64,000 bases of DNA, from NCBI RefSeq assembly GCF_003086295.3, contig NC_092039.1, positions 71,505,649 to 71,569,648 on the forward strand, in the 5' to 3' direction. Position numbers and translations under genes: made by a program. The notes under the pieces were generated by a model. The model ran no database searches and was not told the origin of the DNA. It saw only the letters and a list, made by a program, of their open reading frames with translations. Below, in pieces: positions 45,222 through 56,733 of this stretch; position 1 is the first letter of the stretch, and every line of letters begins with the position of its first letter. The stretch comes from Arachis hypogaea (lineage: Eukaryota; Streptophyta; Magnoliopsida; Fabales; Fabaceae).

Positions 45222-45603
45222 TCATGAAGTAGAGACACAAAACATAAATAAACATGAAGCATAAAAATCGAAAAACCAAGAAATAAGAACAAGGAATGAG
45301 TCCACCTTAGTGAGGGTGGCGCCTTCTTGAAGAACCAATGGTTCTCTTTGAGCTCCTCTATGTCTCTTCCTTGCTTCTGTTGCATGATATTTGGGTGCTC
45401 CTATCCTTAGTTGCTCCCAATAATTGTGTGGAGGACAATTTATCCCCTGAGGTATCTCAGGGATCTCTTGATTTGCAGTCAAATGTTCTACCACTGAGCT
45501 ATAAACCCTTTAGATGAGTCTTTCCATCTCCCATGACTCAGAGGTGGAAGCTTTTGTCTTCCCTTTTCTCTTTTTTTTTGAGGTTTCTCTGGCCTTAGGT
45601 GCC
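45222..45603 (-). pseudogene. Element C second ORF, deleted and fused to a tRNA-Cys piece
   Basis: From 45603 the N-terminus matches element B (MAPKARETSK, EGKTKASTSESWEMERLI) but after about 30 residues the sequence jumps to a tRNA-Cys fragment (45508-45461) and re-enters the ORF far downstream at QEIPEIPQGI, PPHNYWEQL. The whole central domain present in A and B is missing. The 3' part then diverges. It cannot encode the plant transposon domain. Confidence 0.8.
45461..45508 (-). pseudogene. 5' half of a tRNA-Cys(GCA) embedded in element C
   Basis: Read from 45508: GGGTTTATAGCTCAGTGG, TAGAACATTTGACTGCAAAT, CAAGAGATCC. This covers the acceptor 5' strand, D arm (A-box-like TAGCTCAGTGG), anticodon arm with GCA (stem TTTGA/TCAAG) and the start of the variable region. 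The T arm and 3' acceptor strand are absent. It starts exactly at the mature tRNA 5' end. The exit to retroelement sequence falls in CAAGAGATCCC, close to the normal ORF text CAAGAAATTCC in the A copy. Confidence 0.85.
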
Positions 45604-46389
45604 ATCAATGGTTATGGAAAAATAAAAAGCTATGCTTTTACCACACCAAACTTAGAAAATTGCTCGCCCTCGAGCAATAGAAGAAAGAAAAGATGAAGGA
45701 TAAGAAGAAGATATGGAGGAGATGGAGGGATGTGTGTATTCGGCTAAATGGGTGGGATTGGGTGAGAAAGAGAATTTGAACTTTGAAGGTAGGTGGGGTG
45801 TGTGGGGAAGAGTGGATAGATGTGAGTGGTGAATAAAAACAGAAGGGATGACCATGAATGGAGAGAGAGAGAGGGTGAGGTAGGTGGGGGTCCTGTGGGG
45901 TCCACAGATCCTGAGATGATCCTGTGGGGTCTACAGATCCTGAGGTGTCAAAGATTTACATCCCTCCACCAATTAGGCATGTAGAATGCCTTTGCATACA
46001 ATTCTGGCATTTAAACGCCGAAGTGATGCTCAATCTGGGCGTTCAACGCCCAATTGTAGCATGTTTCTGGCGTTGAACGCCAGTTCCATGCTTGTTTCTG
46101 GCGTTCAGTGCCAGATCCATGCTCTGTTCTGGTGTTGAACGCCAGCCAGATGCTCCTTACTCGCGTTTAAACGCCAGTAAGTCCTTCCTCCAGGGTGTTA
46201 TTTTTCTTCTGCTATTTTTGATTCTGTTTTTAATTTTAATATTTTTTTTGTGACTCCACATGATCATGAACTTAATAAAACACAAAATAACAATAAAATA
46301 AAAATAAAATTAGATAAATAAAAATTGGGTTACCTCCCAACAAGCGCTATTTTAATGTCACTAGCTTCACAGTGGGTTCTCATGGAGCC
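45604..46389 (-). other. Element C spacer with GGCGTT palindrome array
   Basis: It contains ACACCAAACTTAGA (45643), C/T-rich sequence on the minus strand and a shorter palindrome array at 46004-46179 (five or six units, for example CTGGCGTTGAACGCCAG). No gene. Confidence 0.8.
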
Positions 46390-48721
46390 TTAGAAAAGTT
46401 TAGACCACGATGAAGTCCTCCCAACACCAAACTTAGAGTTTGAATGTGGGGTCTTCTTAATACCAAACTTAGAGTCTGGTTGTGGCCTCCCAACACCAAA
46501 CTTAGAGTTTGACTGTGGAGGCTTTTTCTGACTCTGTATTGAGAGAAGCCTTTCATGCTTTCTCTCCAGTGTTACAGAGGGATGGCCGTGTGCCTTAAAC
46601 ACAAGGTAGTCCCCATTCAATTAAAGGACTAATATCCTCTGTTAACATCAATCACAGCACCTGTTGTGGCTAGGAAAGGTCTTCCAAGGATGATGCATTC
46701 ATCCTCCTCCTTCCTAGTGTCTAAGATTACGAAATCAGCAGGGATGTAAAGGCCTTCAACCTTTACTAACACGTCCTCTACTAATCCATAAGCTTGACTT
46801 ACTGACTTGTCTGCCAATTATAATGAGAATAAGGCAGTCTGTACCTCAATGATCCCCAGTTTCTCCATTACAGAGAGTGGCATAAGATTTATGCCTGACC
46901 CTAGGTCACACAGAGCTTTCTCAAAGGTCATGGTGCGTATGGTACAGGGTATTATGAATTTGCCAGGATCTTGTCTCTTTTGAGGTAAAGTTTGCTGAAC
47001 CCAGGTATCTAATTCACTAATGAGCAAGGGTGGTTCACCTTCCCAAGTCTCGTTACCAAATAACTTGGCATTCAGCTTCATGATGGCTCCTAGATATTGA
47101 GCAACTTGCTCTTTAGTTACATCTTCATCCTCTTCAGAGGAAGAATAATCTTCAGAGCTCATGAATGGCAGAAGGAGATTTAATGGAATCTCTATGGTCT
47201 CTATATGAGCCTCAGATTCCTTTGGATCCTTAATAGGGAACTCCTTCCTGCTTGAGAGACGTCCCATGAGATCTTCCTCATTGGGATTTGCATCCTCTCC
47301 CTCCTCCTTGCATTCGGCCATATTGATTATATCAATGGCCTTGCACTCTCTTTTTGGATTTTCTTCAGTATTGCTTGGGAGAGTACTAGGAGGGGTTTCT
47401 GTAATTTTCTTACTCAGCTGGCCCACTTGTGCCTCCAGATTTCTGATAGAGGACCTTGTTTCATTCATGAAACTTAAAGTGGCCTTAGACAGACCAGAAA
47501 CTAAGTTTGCTAAACTAGAGGTATTATGTTCATAATTCTCTATCTGTTGCTGAGCAGATGATGGATAAGGCTTGATATTGCTGAGCCTATTTCTTCCACC
47601 ATTATTAAAGCCTTGTTGAGGCTTTTGTTGATCCTTCCATGAGAAATTCGGATGATTTCTCCATGATGAATTATAGGTGTTTCCATAAGGTTCACCCATG
47701 TAATTTACCTCTGCCATTGCAGGGTTTTCAGGATCATAAGCTTCTTCTTCAGAAGATGCCACTTTAGTATTGTTGGATGCATTTTGCCATCCATTTAGAC
47801 TTTGAGAAATCATGTTGACTTGCTGAGTCAACACTTTGTTCTGAGCCAATATGGCATTCAGAGCATCAATTTCAAGAACTCCCTTCCTATGAGGCGTCCC
47901 ATTATTCATGGAATTCCTCTCAGAAGTGTACATGAATTGGTTATTTGCAACCATGTTAATGAGTTCCTGAGCTTCTGCAGGCATTTTCATTAGGTGAATG
48001 GATCCACCTACAGAGTGGTCCAATGACATCTTGGAAAACTCAGATAGACCATAATAGAATATATCTAATATGGTCCACTCTGAAAACATGTCAGAAGGAC
48101 ACTTTTTGGTCATCTGCTTTTATTTTTCCCAAACTTCATAGAGGGATTCACCATCTTTTTGCTTGAAGGTCTGAACATCCACTCTAAGCTTGCTCAACTT
48201 TTGAGGAGGAAAGAATTTATCCAAGAAGGCCGTGACCAGCTTATCCCAGGAGTCCAGGCTATCTTTAGGTTGTGAGTCCAACCATGTTCTAGCTCTATCT
48301 CTTACAGCAAAAGGGAAAAGCATGAGCCTGTAGACTTCAGGATCTACTCCATTTGTCTTAACAGTCTCACAAATCTGCAAGAACTCAATTAAAAACTGAT
48401 AAGGATCTTCAGATGGAAGTCCATAAAAATTGCAGTTCTGTTGCATCAAAGTAACTAATTGAGGTTTCAGCTCAAAATTGTTTGCTCCAATGGCAGGAAT
48501 TGAGATGCTTCTTCCATCAAACTTGGACGTTGGTTTAGTGAAATCACCAAGCATCCTCCTTGCATTATTGTTGTTGGGTTCGGCTGCCATCTCCTTCTCT
48601 TGTTCGAAAATTTTAGAAAGGTTGCCTCTGGATTGTTGTAATTTAGCTTCTCTTAGTTTTCATTTCAGAGTCCTTTCAGGTTCTGGATCAGCTTCAACAA
48701 AGATGCCTTTTTCCTTATTCC
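46390..48721 (-). pseudogene. Element C gag-protease, nearly complete
   Basis: The start codon position (about 48721) reads ATA where element B has ATG, and a TGA follows PEPERTLK. From MAAEPNNNNARRMLGDF (48590) the frame runs through GVDPEVYRLMLFPFAVRDRA, DKFFPPQKLSKLR, a stop at 48120-48122 (after WEK), KKCPSDMFSEWTILDIFYYG, AQNKVLTQQVNMISQSLNGW and NETRSSIRNLEAQVGQLSKK to the protease site ALCDLGSGINLMPLSVMEKLG. A stop (46818-46820) after FSL and a frameshift near 46622 precede a tail with three SKFGV/SKFGI repeats encoded by AAGTTTGGTGTT-like DNA. It is the best-preserved gag in the window. No zinc knuckle or polymerase was found. Confidence 0.88.
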
Positions 48722-50294
48722 TGCTTATATGAAAGAGAAGAGAAAAAGAAAAAGGAAGAGGAATCCTCTATATCTGGACAAAGAGGATCCTTATTATTAG
48801 TAGAAGAAGAAAGGAATAAGAGTGGAGAATCCAATCACAAGGGTGAGGATAGAGGCAGTGATTGGAGATGAAGAGAGGTGAAGAGAAGTGTTAGTAAATA
48901 AATAAATAAATAGAAGAAGAGAAGAGAGGGAGAATTCAAAAATAATTTTGAAAAAGTAGTTAATGATTTTCGAAAATTAAAGATAAGATATAATTAAAAT
49001 TAAAATTTAAAACAATTAAAAAGAATTTTTGAAAAAGAGATGAGATATTTTCGAAAATTAAAGAGGGAAAAGTAGTTAGGTGTTTTTGAAAAAGATAAGA
49101 AATAAACAAAAAGTCAAATAGTTAGTTGAAAAAGATATTAAAATTAAATTTGAAAAGATAAGAAGATAAGAAGTTAGATAAGATATTTTGAAATCAAATT
49201 TTTGATAAAAATAAAATTTTGAAAAAGATATGATAAAAAGATAAGATAAGAAGATATGATAAAAAGATAGGATTGAAAAATATTTAATTTTTAAAATTAA
49301 AATTAATTACTTAACTAACAAGAAACTAAAAGATATGGTTCTAGAATTTAAAGATTGAACCTTTCTTAACAAGAAAGTAACAAACTTCAAATTTTTGAAT
49401 CAATCATATTAATTGTTAGCATAATTTCGAAAATTAAGATAAAATTAAGAAAAAGATTTTTTTTGAAAAACATTTTTAAATTTTCGAGAATCATAAGATA
49501 AAAATGAAAAAGATTTGATTTTTGAAAAAGTTTTGAAAAGATAGGATTTTTAAAATTGAAAATTTGACTTGACTTGTAAGAAACAACTAATTTTAAAAAA
49601 TTTTTACTAAGGCAACTCAAATTTTCGAAAATTATGAGAAAATTAAGGAAAATATATTTTTTTATTTTTGAATTTTTAATGATGAGAGAGAAAAACATAA
49701 AAATGACCCAAAACATGAAAATTTTGGATCAAAACACATGATGCATGCAAGAACACTATGAATGTCAAGATGAACACCAAGAACACTTTGAAGATCATGA
49801 TTAACATCAAGAACATATTTTTGAAAAATTTTTTATGCAAAGAAAACATGCAAGACACCAAACTTAGAAATATTTAATGTTTAGACACCGTAAATGCAAA
49901 AATGCACATGAAAAACAATAAAAGACATAAAACAAGAAAACATCAAGATCAAACAAGAAGACTTACCAAGAACAACTTGAAGATCATGAAGAACACCATG
50001 AATGCATGAAGTTTCGAAAAATGCAAGAAATATATTTTTAAAACATGCAATTGACACCAAACTTAAAAATTGACTCAAGACTCAAACAAGAAACACAAAA
50101 TATTTTTTATTTTTATGATTTTATTTATTTTTTTGTATTATTATTATTTTTTCAAAAAATATTCTTTAGAAAAACGAAAATAAAGAAAAATTTTTTTGAA
50201 AGATTTTTGAAAACTTTTTTTTGAAAATAGAATAAAAAGAAAATTACCTAATCTGAGCAACAAGATGAATCGTCAGTTGTCCATACTCGAACAA
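48722..50294 (-). other. Leader of element C
   Basis: A/G-rich on the plus strand, hence T-rich on the coding strand. ACACCAAACTTAGAA and ACACCAAACTTAAAA (reverse of AAGTTTGGTGT) occur at 49855 and 50053. Equivalent to 2439-3565 of A. No gene. Confidence 0.7.
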
Positions 50295-50312
50295 TCCCTG
50301 GCAACGGCGCCA
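50295..50312 (-). other. Primer-binding site of element C
   Basis: TCCCTGGCAACGGCGCCA on the plus strand equals the 3' end of tRNA-Asp with one mismatch. It lies just inside the 5' LTR. Confidence 0.88.
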
Positions 50313-50318
50313 AAAACT

Positions 50319-51969
50319 TGGTGGGCGAAATTGTGATCATCAACAATGGCTCCAAAGGCTTGGTGCTCTCAAACGTGAATCACACTTTGTCACAACTCCG
50401 CACAACTAACCAGCAAGTGTACCGGGTCATCCAAGTAATACCTTACGTGAGTAAGGGTCGATCCCACAGAGATTTTTGGTATGAAGCAAGCTATGGTCAT
50501 CTTGTAAATCCCAGTCAGGCGGATTTAACTGGATTAAGAGATTATTGGTTTAAATAAAGATAATAAAATAAACAGAAAATAAAGATAAAGTTACTCATGT
50601 AATTCAATGGTGGGAATTTCAGATAGGTGTGTGGAGGTGCTGTGTTCCTTCTGAATCTCTGCTTTTCTACTTCTTCCTTCCTGTTTTTTATCACTCCTTT
50701 CTATGGCAAGCTGTATGTAGGGCATCACTGTTGTCAATGGCTACATCCCATCCTCTCAGTGAAAATGGTCCAAATGCTCTGTCACAGCACGGCTAATCAT
50801 CTGTTGGTTCTCAATCAGATTGGAATAGAATCCAGTGATTCTTTTGCGTCTGTCACTAACGCCCAGCCATCAGGAGTTTGAAGCTCATCACAGTCATTCA
50901 ATCCCGGAATCCTACTCGGAATACCATAGACAAGGTTAGACTTTCTGGATTCCCATGAATGCCGTCATCAATTCTAGCTTATACCACGAAGATTCTGATC
51001 AAGGAATCCAAGAGATATGCGCCTGGTCTAAGGTAGAACGGAAGTGGTTGTCAGTCACACGCGTTCATAGGTGAGAATGATGATGAGTGTCATCGATCAT
51101 CACATTCATCAAGTTGAAGTGCAATGAATATCTTAGAACAGGAATAAATCGAATTGGATAGAAAATAGTAGTAATTGCATTAAAACTTGAGGTACAGCAG
51201 AGCTCCACACACTTAATCTATGGTGTGTAGAAACTCCACCGTTGAAAATACATAAGTGAGAGGTCCAGGCATGGCCGAATGGCTAGCCCCCAGATCTAAG
51301 AACTAAACGTCCCAAGATTGAATAATAAAATCGAAGATCTCTAATAAACTAGTAAAAAGTTCTATTTATACTAAACTAGCTACTAGGGTTTACAGAGGTA
51401 AGTAATTGATGCATAAATTCACTTCCGGGGCCCACTTGGTGTGTGCTTGGGCTAAGTTTGATCTATCCATGAGCTGAGGCTTCTCTTGGAGTTGAACGCC
51501 AAGTTGTAACGTGTTTTGGGCGTTTAACTCTGGTTCGTGATGTGTTTCTGGCGTTTGACTCCAGAAGGCAGCATGGAACTGGCGTTGAGCGCCAGTTTAC
51601 GTCATCAAATATCGACTAAAGTAGGGACTATTATATATTTCTGGAAAGCTCTGGATGTCTACTTTCCAACGCTGTTGAGAGTGCGCAATTTGGAGTTCTG
51701 TAACTCCAGAAAGTCCATTTTGAGTGCAGGGAGGTCAGATTCCAACAACATCAGCAGTCCTTTGTCAACCTCCTATCAGAGTTTTGCTCAGGTCCCTCAA
51801 TTTCAGCCAGAAAATACTTGAAATCACAGAAAAACACATAAACTCATAGTAAAGTCCAGAAATGTGAATTTAGCATAAAAAATAATGAAAACATCCCTAA
51901 AAGTAACTAGATCATACTAAAAACTCCCTAAAAATAATACCAAAAAGCGTATAAATTATTCGCTCATCA
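50319..51969 (-). repeat. 5' LTR of element C
   Basis: 1651 bp, pairing with the split 3' LTR. Plus-strand view TGGTGGGCGAAATTGTGATC to TTATTCGCTCATCA. Palindromes lie at 51490-51595. Confidence 0.93.
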
Positions 51970-52499
51970 CTCAGCTTTTGAGGAGGAAAGAACTTAGCCA
52001 AGAAGGCCGTGACCTGCTTATCCCAAGAGTCCAGGCTATCTTTAGGTTGAGAGTCCAACCATGTTCTAGCCCTGTCTCTTATAGCAAAAGGAAAAAGCAT
52101 GAGCCTGTAGACTTCAGGATCTACTCCATTAGTCTTAACAGTCTCACAGATCTGCAAGAATTCAGTTAAAAACTGATAGGGATCTTCTGATGGAAGTCCA
52201 TGGAACTTGTAGTTCTGTTGCATTAGAGCAACTAGTTGAGGTTTTAGCTCAAATTTGTTTGCTCCAATGGCAGGGATTGAGATGCTTCTTCCATCAAACT
52301 TGGAAGTGGGTGTAGTATAGTCACCAAGTATCCTGCTTGCATTATTATTTTCGGCTGCCATCTCCTCTTCCTTTTTGAAAATTTCTGTACGGTTGTCTCT
52401 AGATTGTTGTAATTTAGCTTCTCTTAGTTTCCTCTTCAGAGTCCTTTCAGGTTCAGGATCTACTTTAATAAGAATATTCTTATCCTTGCTCTTGCTCAT
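51970..52499 (-). pseudogene. Element B gag, N-terminal piece
   Basis: It starts at ATG 52499: MSKSKDKNILIKVDPEPERT, LREAKLQQSRDN, MAAENNNASRILGDYTTPTS, FDGRSISIPAIGANKFELKP, SEDPYQFLTEFLQICETVK, DPEVYRLMLFPFAIRDRART, AKFFPPQKLS. No stop occurs in this piece. It ends in the CTCAG duplication where element C entered; coding resumes at 40373. Confidence 0.88.
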
Positions 52500-53980
52500 A
52501 TGAAAAAGAAGGGAACAGAAAATAATAATAGGGATCCTCTTTACCACAGTAGAGAGATTCTTTTATGTTAGTAGAAGAAGAAAAGAATAGAAGAAGGAAA
52601 AGAGGAAAATTCGAACTCAGAGAGGAAGAGGAGGTTCGAATTTTAAGATGAAGAGAAGTGTTAGTGAATGACTAAATAAATAGAAAGAGATGAGAGAGGG
52701 AGAAATTCGAAAATTGTTTTTGAAAAATAGTTAGTGATTTTCGAAAATTGAAAGAAGAAATACAATTAAAATTAAAATTTGAAATAATTAGTTAATTAAA
52801 AGAATTTTGAAAAAGAGGAAGGAATTTTCGAAAATTAGAGAGGAAAAAGTAGTTAGGTGGTTTTGAAAAAGATAAGAAATTGTAAAACAAACAAAAAGTC
52901 AATTAGTTAGTTGAAAAAGATTTGAAATTCAATTTTGAAAAGATAAGAAGTTAGAAAAGATTTTGAAAAAAAAAGATATGATTGAAAAAGATATTTTGGA
53001 GAATATTTGATTTTTAAAATTAAAATTGATTACTTGACTAACAAGAAACTAAAAGATATGACTCTAGAATTTAAAGATTGAACCTTTCTTAACAAGAAAG
53101 TAACAAACTTCAAATTTTTGAATCAATCACATTAATTGTTAGTAAAGTTTTCGAAATTTTGAAATAAAGATAAGAAAAAGATTTTGAAAATCAATTAAAA
53201 AATATTTTCGAAAAATAATAAAAAATAAAAAAGATTTTATTTTTGAAAAAGATTTTGAAAAGATAAGATTTTTAAAATTGAAAATTTGACTTGACTTATA
53301 AGAAATAGCTAAGTTTTAAAATTTTTTGACTTAGTCAACTCAAATTTTCGATAATTATGAGCAAAATAAGCAAAAGATATTTTTTTATTTTTGAATTTTT
53401 AATGAGGAGAGAGAAAAACACAAATATGACCCAAAAACATGAAAATTATGAATCAAAACACATCATGCATGCAAAACACTATGAATGTCAAGATGAACAC
53501 CAAGAACACTTTGAAGATCAAGATGAACATCAAGACTTATTTTTGAAGAATTTTCAAGAAAAGAAAAACATGCAAGACACCAAACTTAGAACTTTTCAAT
53601 GCTTATACACTATGAATGCAAAAGTGCATATAAAAAACAACAAAAAACACAACAAGAAAATATCAAGATCAAACAAGAAGACTTACCAAGAACAACTTGA
53701 AGATCATGAAGAACACATGCATGAATTTTCGAAAAATGCAAAAGTTTAAAAAACATGCAATTGACACCAAACTTAAAAATTGACTCAAGACTCAAACAAG
53801 AAACACAAAAATATTTTTGGTTTTTATGATTTTATAAATTTTTTGTATTTTTTCGAAAATTATCTTTAGAAAAATGAAAAAGAGAAAAAAAATTTTGAAA
53901 GATTTTTGAAATTTTTTTTAAAAATAAAATTACCTAATCTGAGCAACAAGATGAACCGTCAGTTGTCCAAACTCGAACAA
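52500..53980 (-). other. Leader of element B
   Basis: T-rich on the coding strand, with the reverse AAGTTTGGTGT phrase at 53577 and 53763. A plus-strand frame at 53357-53749 is an accident of A-rich sequence. No gene. Confidence 0.7.
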
Positions 53981-53998
53981 TCCCCGGCAACGGCGCCA
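53981..53998 (-). other. Primer-binding site of element B
   Basis: TCCCCGGCAACGGCGCCA on the plus strand is identical to the 18-base 3' end of plant tRNA-Asp including CCA. Confidence 0.92.
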
Positions 53999-54004
53999 AA
54001 AACT

Positions 54005-55649
54005 TGGTGCACGAAATTGTGATCATCAACAATGGCGCCAAAAACTTGGTAGTGCTCTCAAACGTGAATCACACTTTGTCACAACTTCGCACAACTAACC
54101 AGCAAGTGCACTGGGTCGTCCAAGTAATACCTTACGTGAGTAAGGGTCGATCCCACGGAGATTGTTGGTATGAAGCAAGCTATGGTCATCTTGTAAATCT
54201 CAGGTAGGCGGATTCAAATGGTTATAAAGGTTTCGAAATTTATAATAAATAAAACAAAGAATAAGATAGAGATACTTATGTAAATCATTGGTAGGAATTT
54301 CAGATCAGTGTATGGAGATGCTGTGTTCCTTCTGAATCTCTACTTTCTTGCTGCTTACATCCAATCCTTCTTACTCCATTCCATGGCAAGCTGTATGTAG
54401 GGCATCACCGTTGTCAATGGCTACATCCCATCCTCTCAGTGAAAATGGTCCAAATGCTCTGTCACAGCACGGCTAATCATCTGTCGGTTCTCGATCATGT
54501 CGGAATAGAATCCATTGATTCTTTTGCGTCTATCACTACGCCCAACAATCGCGATTTTGAAGCTCGTCACAGTGATTCAATCCTTGAATCCTACTTGGAA
54601 TACCACAGACAAGGTTTAGACTTTCCGGATTCTCAAGAATGGCCACCAATAATTCTAGCTTATACCACGAAGATCCTGATTAAGGAATCCAAGAGATACA
54701 CGCTCGTTCTAAGGTAGAATGCAAGTGGCTGTCAGTCACGCGTTCATAGGTGAGAATGATGATAAGTGTCACAAATCATCACATTCATCATGTTGAAGTG
54801 CAACGAATATCTTAGAACAAGAATAAGCTGAATTGAATAGAAAATAGTAGTAATTGCATTAAAACTCGAGGTACAGCATAACTCCACACCCTTAATCTAT
54901 GGTGTGTAGAAACTCTACCGTTGAAAATACATAAATGATGGTCCAGGCATGGCCAAATGGCCAGCCCCCAAAATATGATATGAATTTGAACAATAGGGAA
55001 GAGGACCCGGTCAAAGACTAGACACTAGTACACTAGTAAAAGGTTCTATTTATACTAAACTAGCTACTAGGGTTTACAGAAATAAGTCTAAGTGCATAAA
55101 TCCACTTTCGGGGCCCACTTTGGTGTGTGCTTAGGTTGAGCTTGAGCTTTTCACGTGCAGAGGCTTCTTTTGGAGTTAAATGCCAAGTTGTAACGTGTTT
55201 TTGGCGTTTAACTATGGTTTGTGACGTGTTTCTGGCGTTTGACTCCAAAATGCAGCATGGAACTGGCGTTGAAAGTTTGCATCATCTAAGCTCAAACAAA
55301 GTATGGACTATTATATATTGCTGGAAAGCCCTGAATGTCTACTTTCAAACACCATTGAGAGCGCGTCATTTGGAGTTCTGTAGCTCCAGAAAATTTATTT
55401 CGAGTGCAGGGAGGTCAGAATCCAACAGCATCAGCAGTCCTTTGTCAGCCTCCTATCAGATTTTTGCTCAGGTCCCTCAATTTTAGCCAGAAAATACCTG
55501 AAATCAGAGAAAAACACACAAACTCATAGTAAAGTCTAGAAATGTGAATTTTGCATAAAAACTAATGAAAACATCCCTAAAAGTAGCTAGATCCTACTAA
55601 AAACTACATAAAAATAATGCCAAAAAGCGTATAAATTATCCGCTCATCA
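54005..55649 (-). repeat. 5' LTR of element B
   Basis: 1645 bp, pairing with 32261-33909. Near its inner end (54034-54050) it contains GGCGCCAAAAACTTGGT, a second copy of the junction sequence at 53992-54008. Confidence 0.93.
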
Positions 55650-56728
55650 GCATTCAACGCCCACCAAGAAGTAAGGCAGAGCCAATCATCCTCTAATGGG
55701 CATTCAACTCCCATTCTTCAAAGTTGGACGCCAAGCTCTGCCCATGTACTCAACCAAAGTGGGCCCAAGGATGGATTTTGGCACCTCTAGTTTAGTCGTT
55801 CATACTTTTTGTACTTCTTAGTTATTAGATTAGTATTTAAAGGAGAAGATCACCCATGTTTAGGATTTTCTACCTCATCTTTACCTTCTTCACATTTTAC
55901 ATTACTGTAGAGCATGAGCAACTAAACCTCCTAAGTTAGGGTTAGGAGCTCTACTGATTCTCATGGATTAATAATATTACTGTTCTATTTCAATACACGT
56001 TTGATTCCATTCTCTTGTGCATTTTCATTCTTCATCTAATGAATTGAGGATGACCCGTGACAATCATCCTTGTTCTATATGGGTTCCGTGTGAGTCCTGA
56101 CCTGGATAGCATTGAACTACAGCTAGAGATTGCACTGCGGATTCCAAGAGTGTGCGTGGGCAACTTTGGATATGTGACATATAATCCCGTTGAACGTGGG
56201 TTACTGAGGTTTCTGTGGCATTAAGGCTAGAGTATGAGAAGTAGTGTTCCCTGATCCAGAAGATCTGACCTTGTCTGTAGTGTTTTGAGTAGGATCGCGA
56301 AGGGAGTGGATTGTTTAGGTCTTCACCTTTGACTATATTGGGAAGCCATGAGTTAACTTGATGAGGATGTTGTATGAGTTGCTCGGATATGGTGGACTGC
56401 TATGGTTTCGAAGTGACTAACTTGATGAGGATGCTACATAAGTTAGTCAATTACAGCTGCCATTGAATGAGTCATTCGTTGTTGAAGTAGACAGTAAGAA
56501 AAGTTAATCCGAAAATAATACGCACCTCCAAAACCTTAACTAAATATCCATCATTACTTTTACATTAATCTGGTATTTCGTTCATTACTATTCCATTTAT
56601 GCTTTCAACAAACAACTATCTTTTCTAATCGCCTGACTAAGATTTACAAGATAGCCATTGTTTGCTCAATTCGACAATCTCCGGTGCACTTGCCGGTTCA
56701 ATTGTGTAGAATTCAATTTTGCGCACCA
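55650..56728 (+). repeat. 3' LTR of element A, second part
   Basis: It resumes at GCATTCAACGCCCACC after element B, aligns with about 1290-2415 of the 5' LTR, and ends TTTTGCGCACCA. The target duplication CGCTT follows. Confidence 0.92.
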
Positions 56729-56733
56729 CGCTT

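Larger units (their letters stand above)
40374..51969 (-). mobile_element. Element C: Athila/Tat-like non-autonomous LTR element inside B gag
   Basis: Minus orientation. LTRs lie at 50319-51969 (5') and 40374-44209 (3', split by solo LTR S4; 1649 bp without it). Target duplication CTCAG at 40369-40373 and 51970-51974. It contains a tRNA-Asp primer site with one mismatch, a T-rich leader, gag-protease, a palindrome array and a second-ORF remnant fused to a tRNA-Cys piece. No polymerase was found. Confidence 0.93.
32261..55649 (-). mobile_element. Element B: Athila/Tat-like non-autonomous LTR element inside A's 3' LTR
   Basis: Minus orientation. LTRs lie at 54005-55649 (5') and 32261-33909 (3'), with target duplication GCATT (32256-32260 and 55650-55654). 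It has a perfect tRNA-Asp primer site, a T-rich leader, gag-protease in three pieces, a palindrome array and a broken second ORF. It is split by element C (in gag) and by solo LTR S3 (also in gag). No polymerase is present once insertions are removed. The opening parts of the two LTRs differ by roughly ten positions in 330 by eye. Confidence 0.93.
827..56728 (+). mobile_element. Element A: outer non-autonomous Athila/Tat-like LTR retrotransposon
   Basis: LTRs at 827-2415 and 31794-56728 (the latter split by element B) start TGATGA and end GCGCACCA. Flanking 5-bp repeats are CACTT (822-826) and CGCTT (56729-56733), one mismatch. Internal order is tRNA-Asp-type primer site, T-rich leader, broken gag-protease, GGCGTT palindrome spacer, second ORF, 3' untranslated region. 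No reverse transcriptase, RNase H or integrase sequence is visible between the protease and the 3' LTR once insertions are removed, so it most likely moved using enzymes from a related element. Insertions, left to right: Mutator-like element, CACTA, element D, element B. Confidence 0.88.

Noticed and set aside
45461..45508. A working tRNA-Cys gene
   Set aside because: The T arm, B box and 3' acceptor strand are absent; only the 5' half is present.
53357..53749. 130-codon plus-strand frame in the leader of element B
   Set aside because: The composition is A/G-rich low complexity (EHQEHFEDQDEHQ), antisense to a T-rich leader; equivalent leaders in A, C and E have no such frame.
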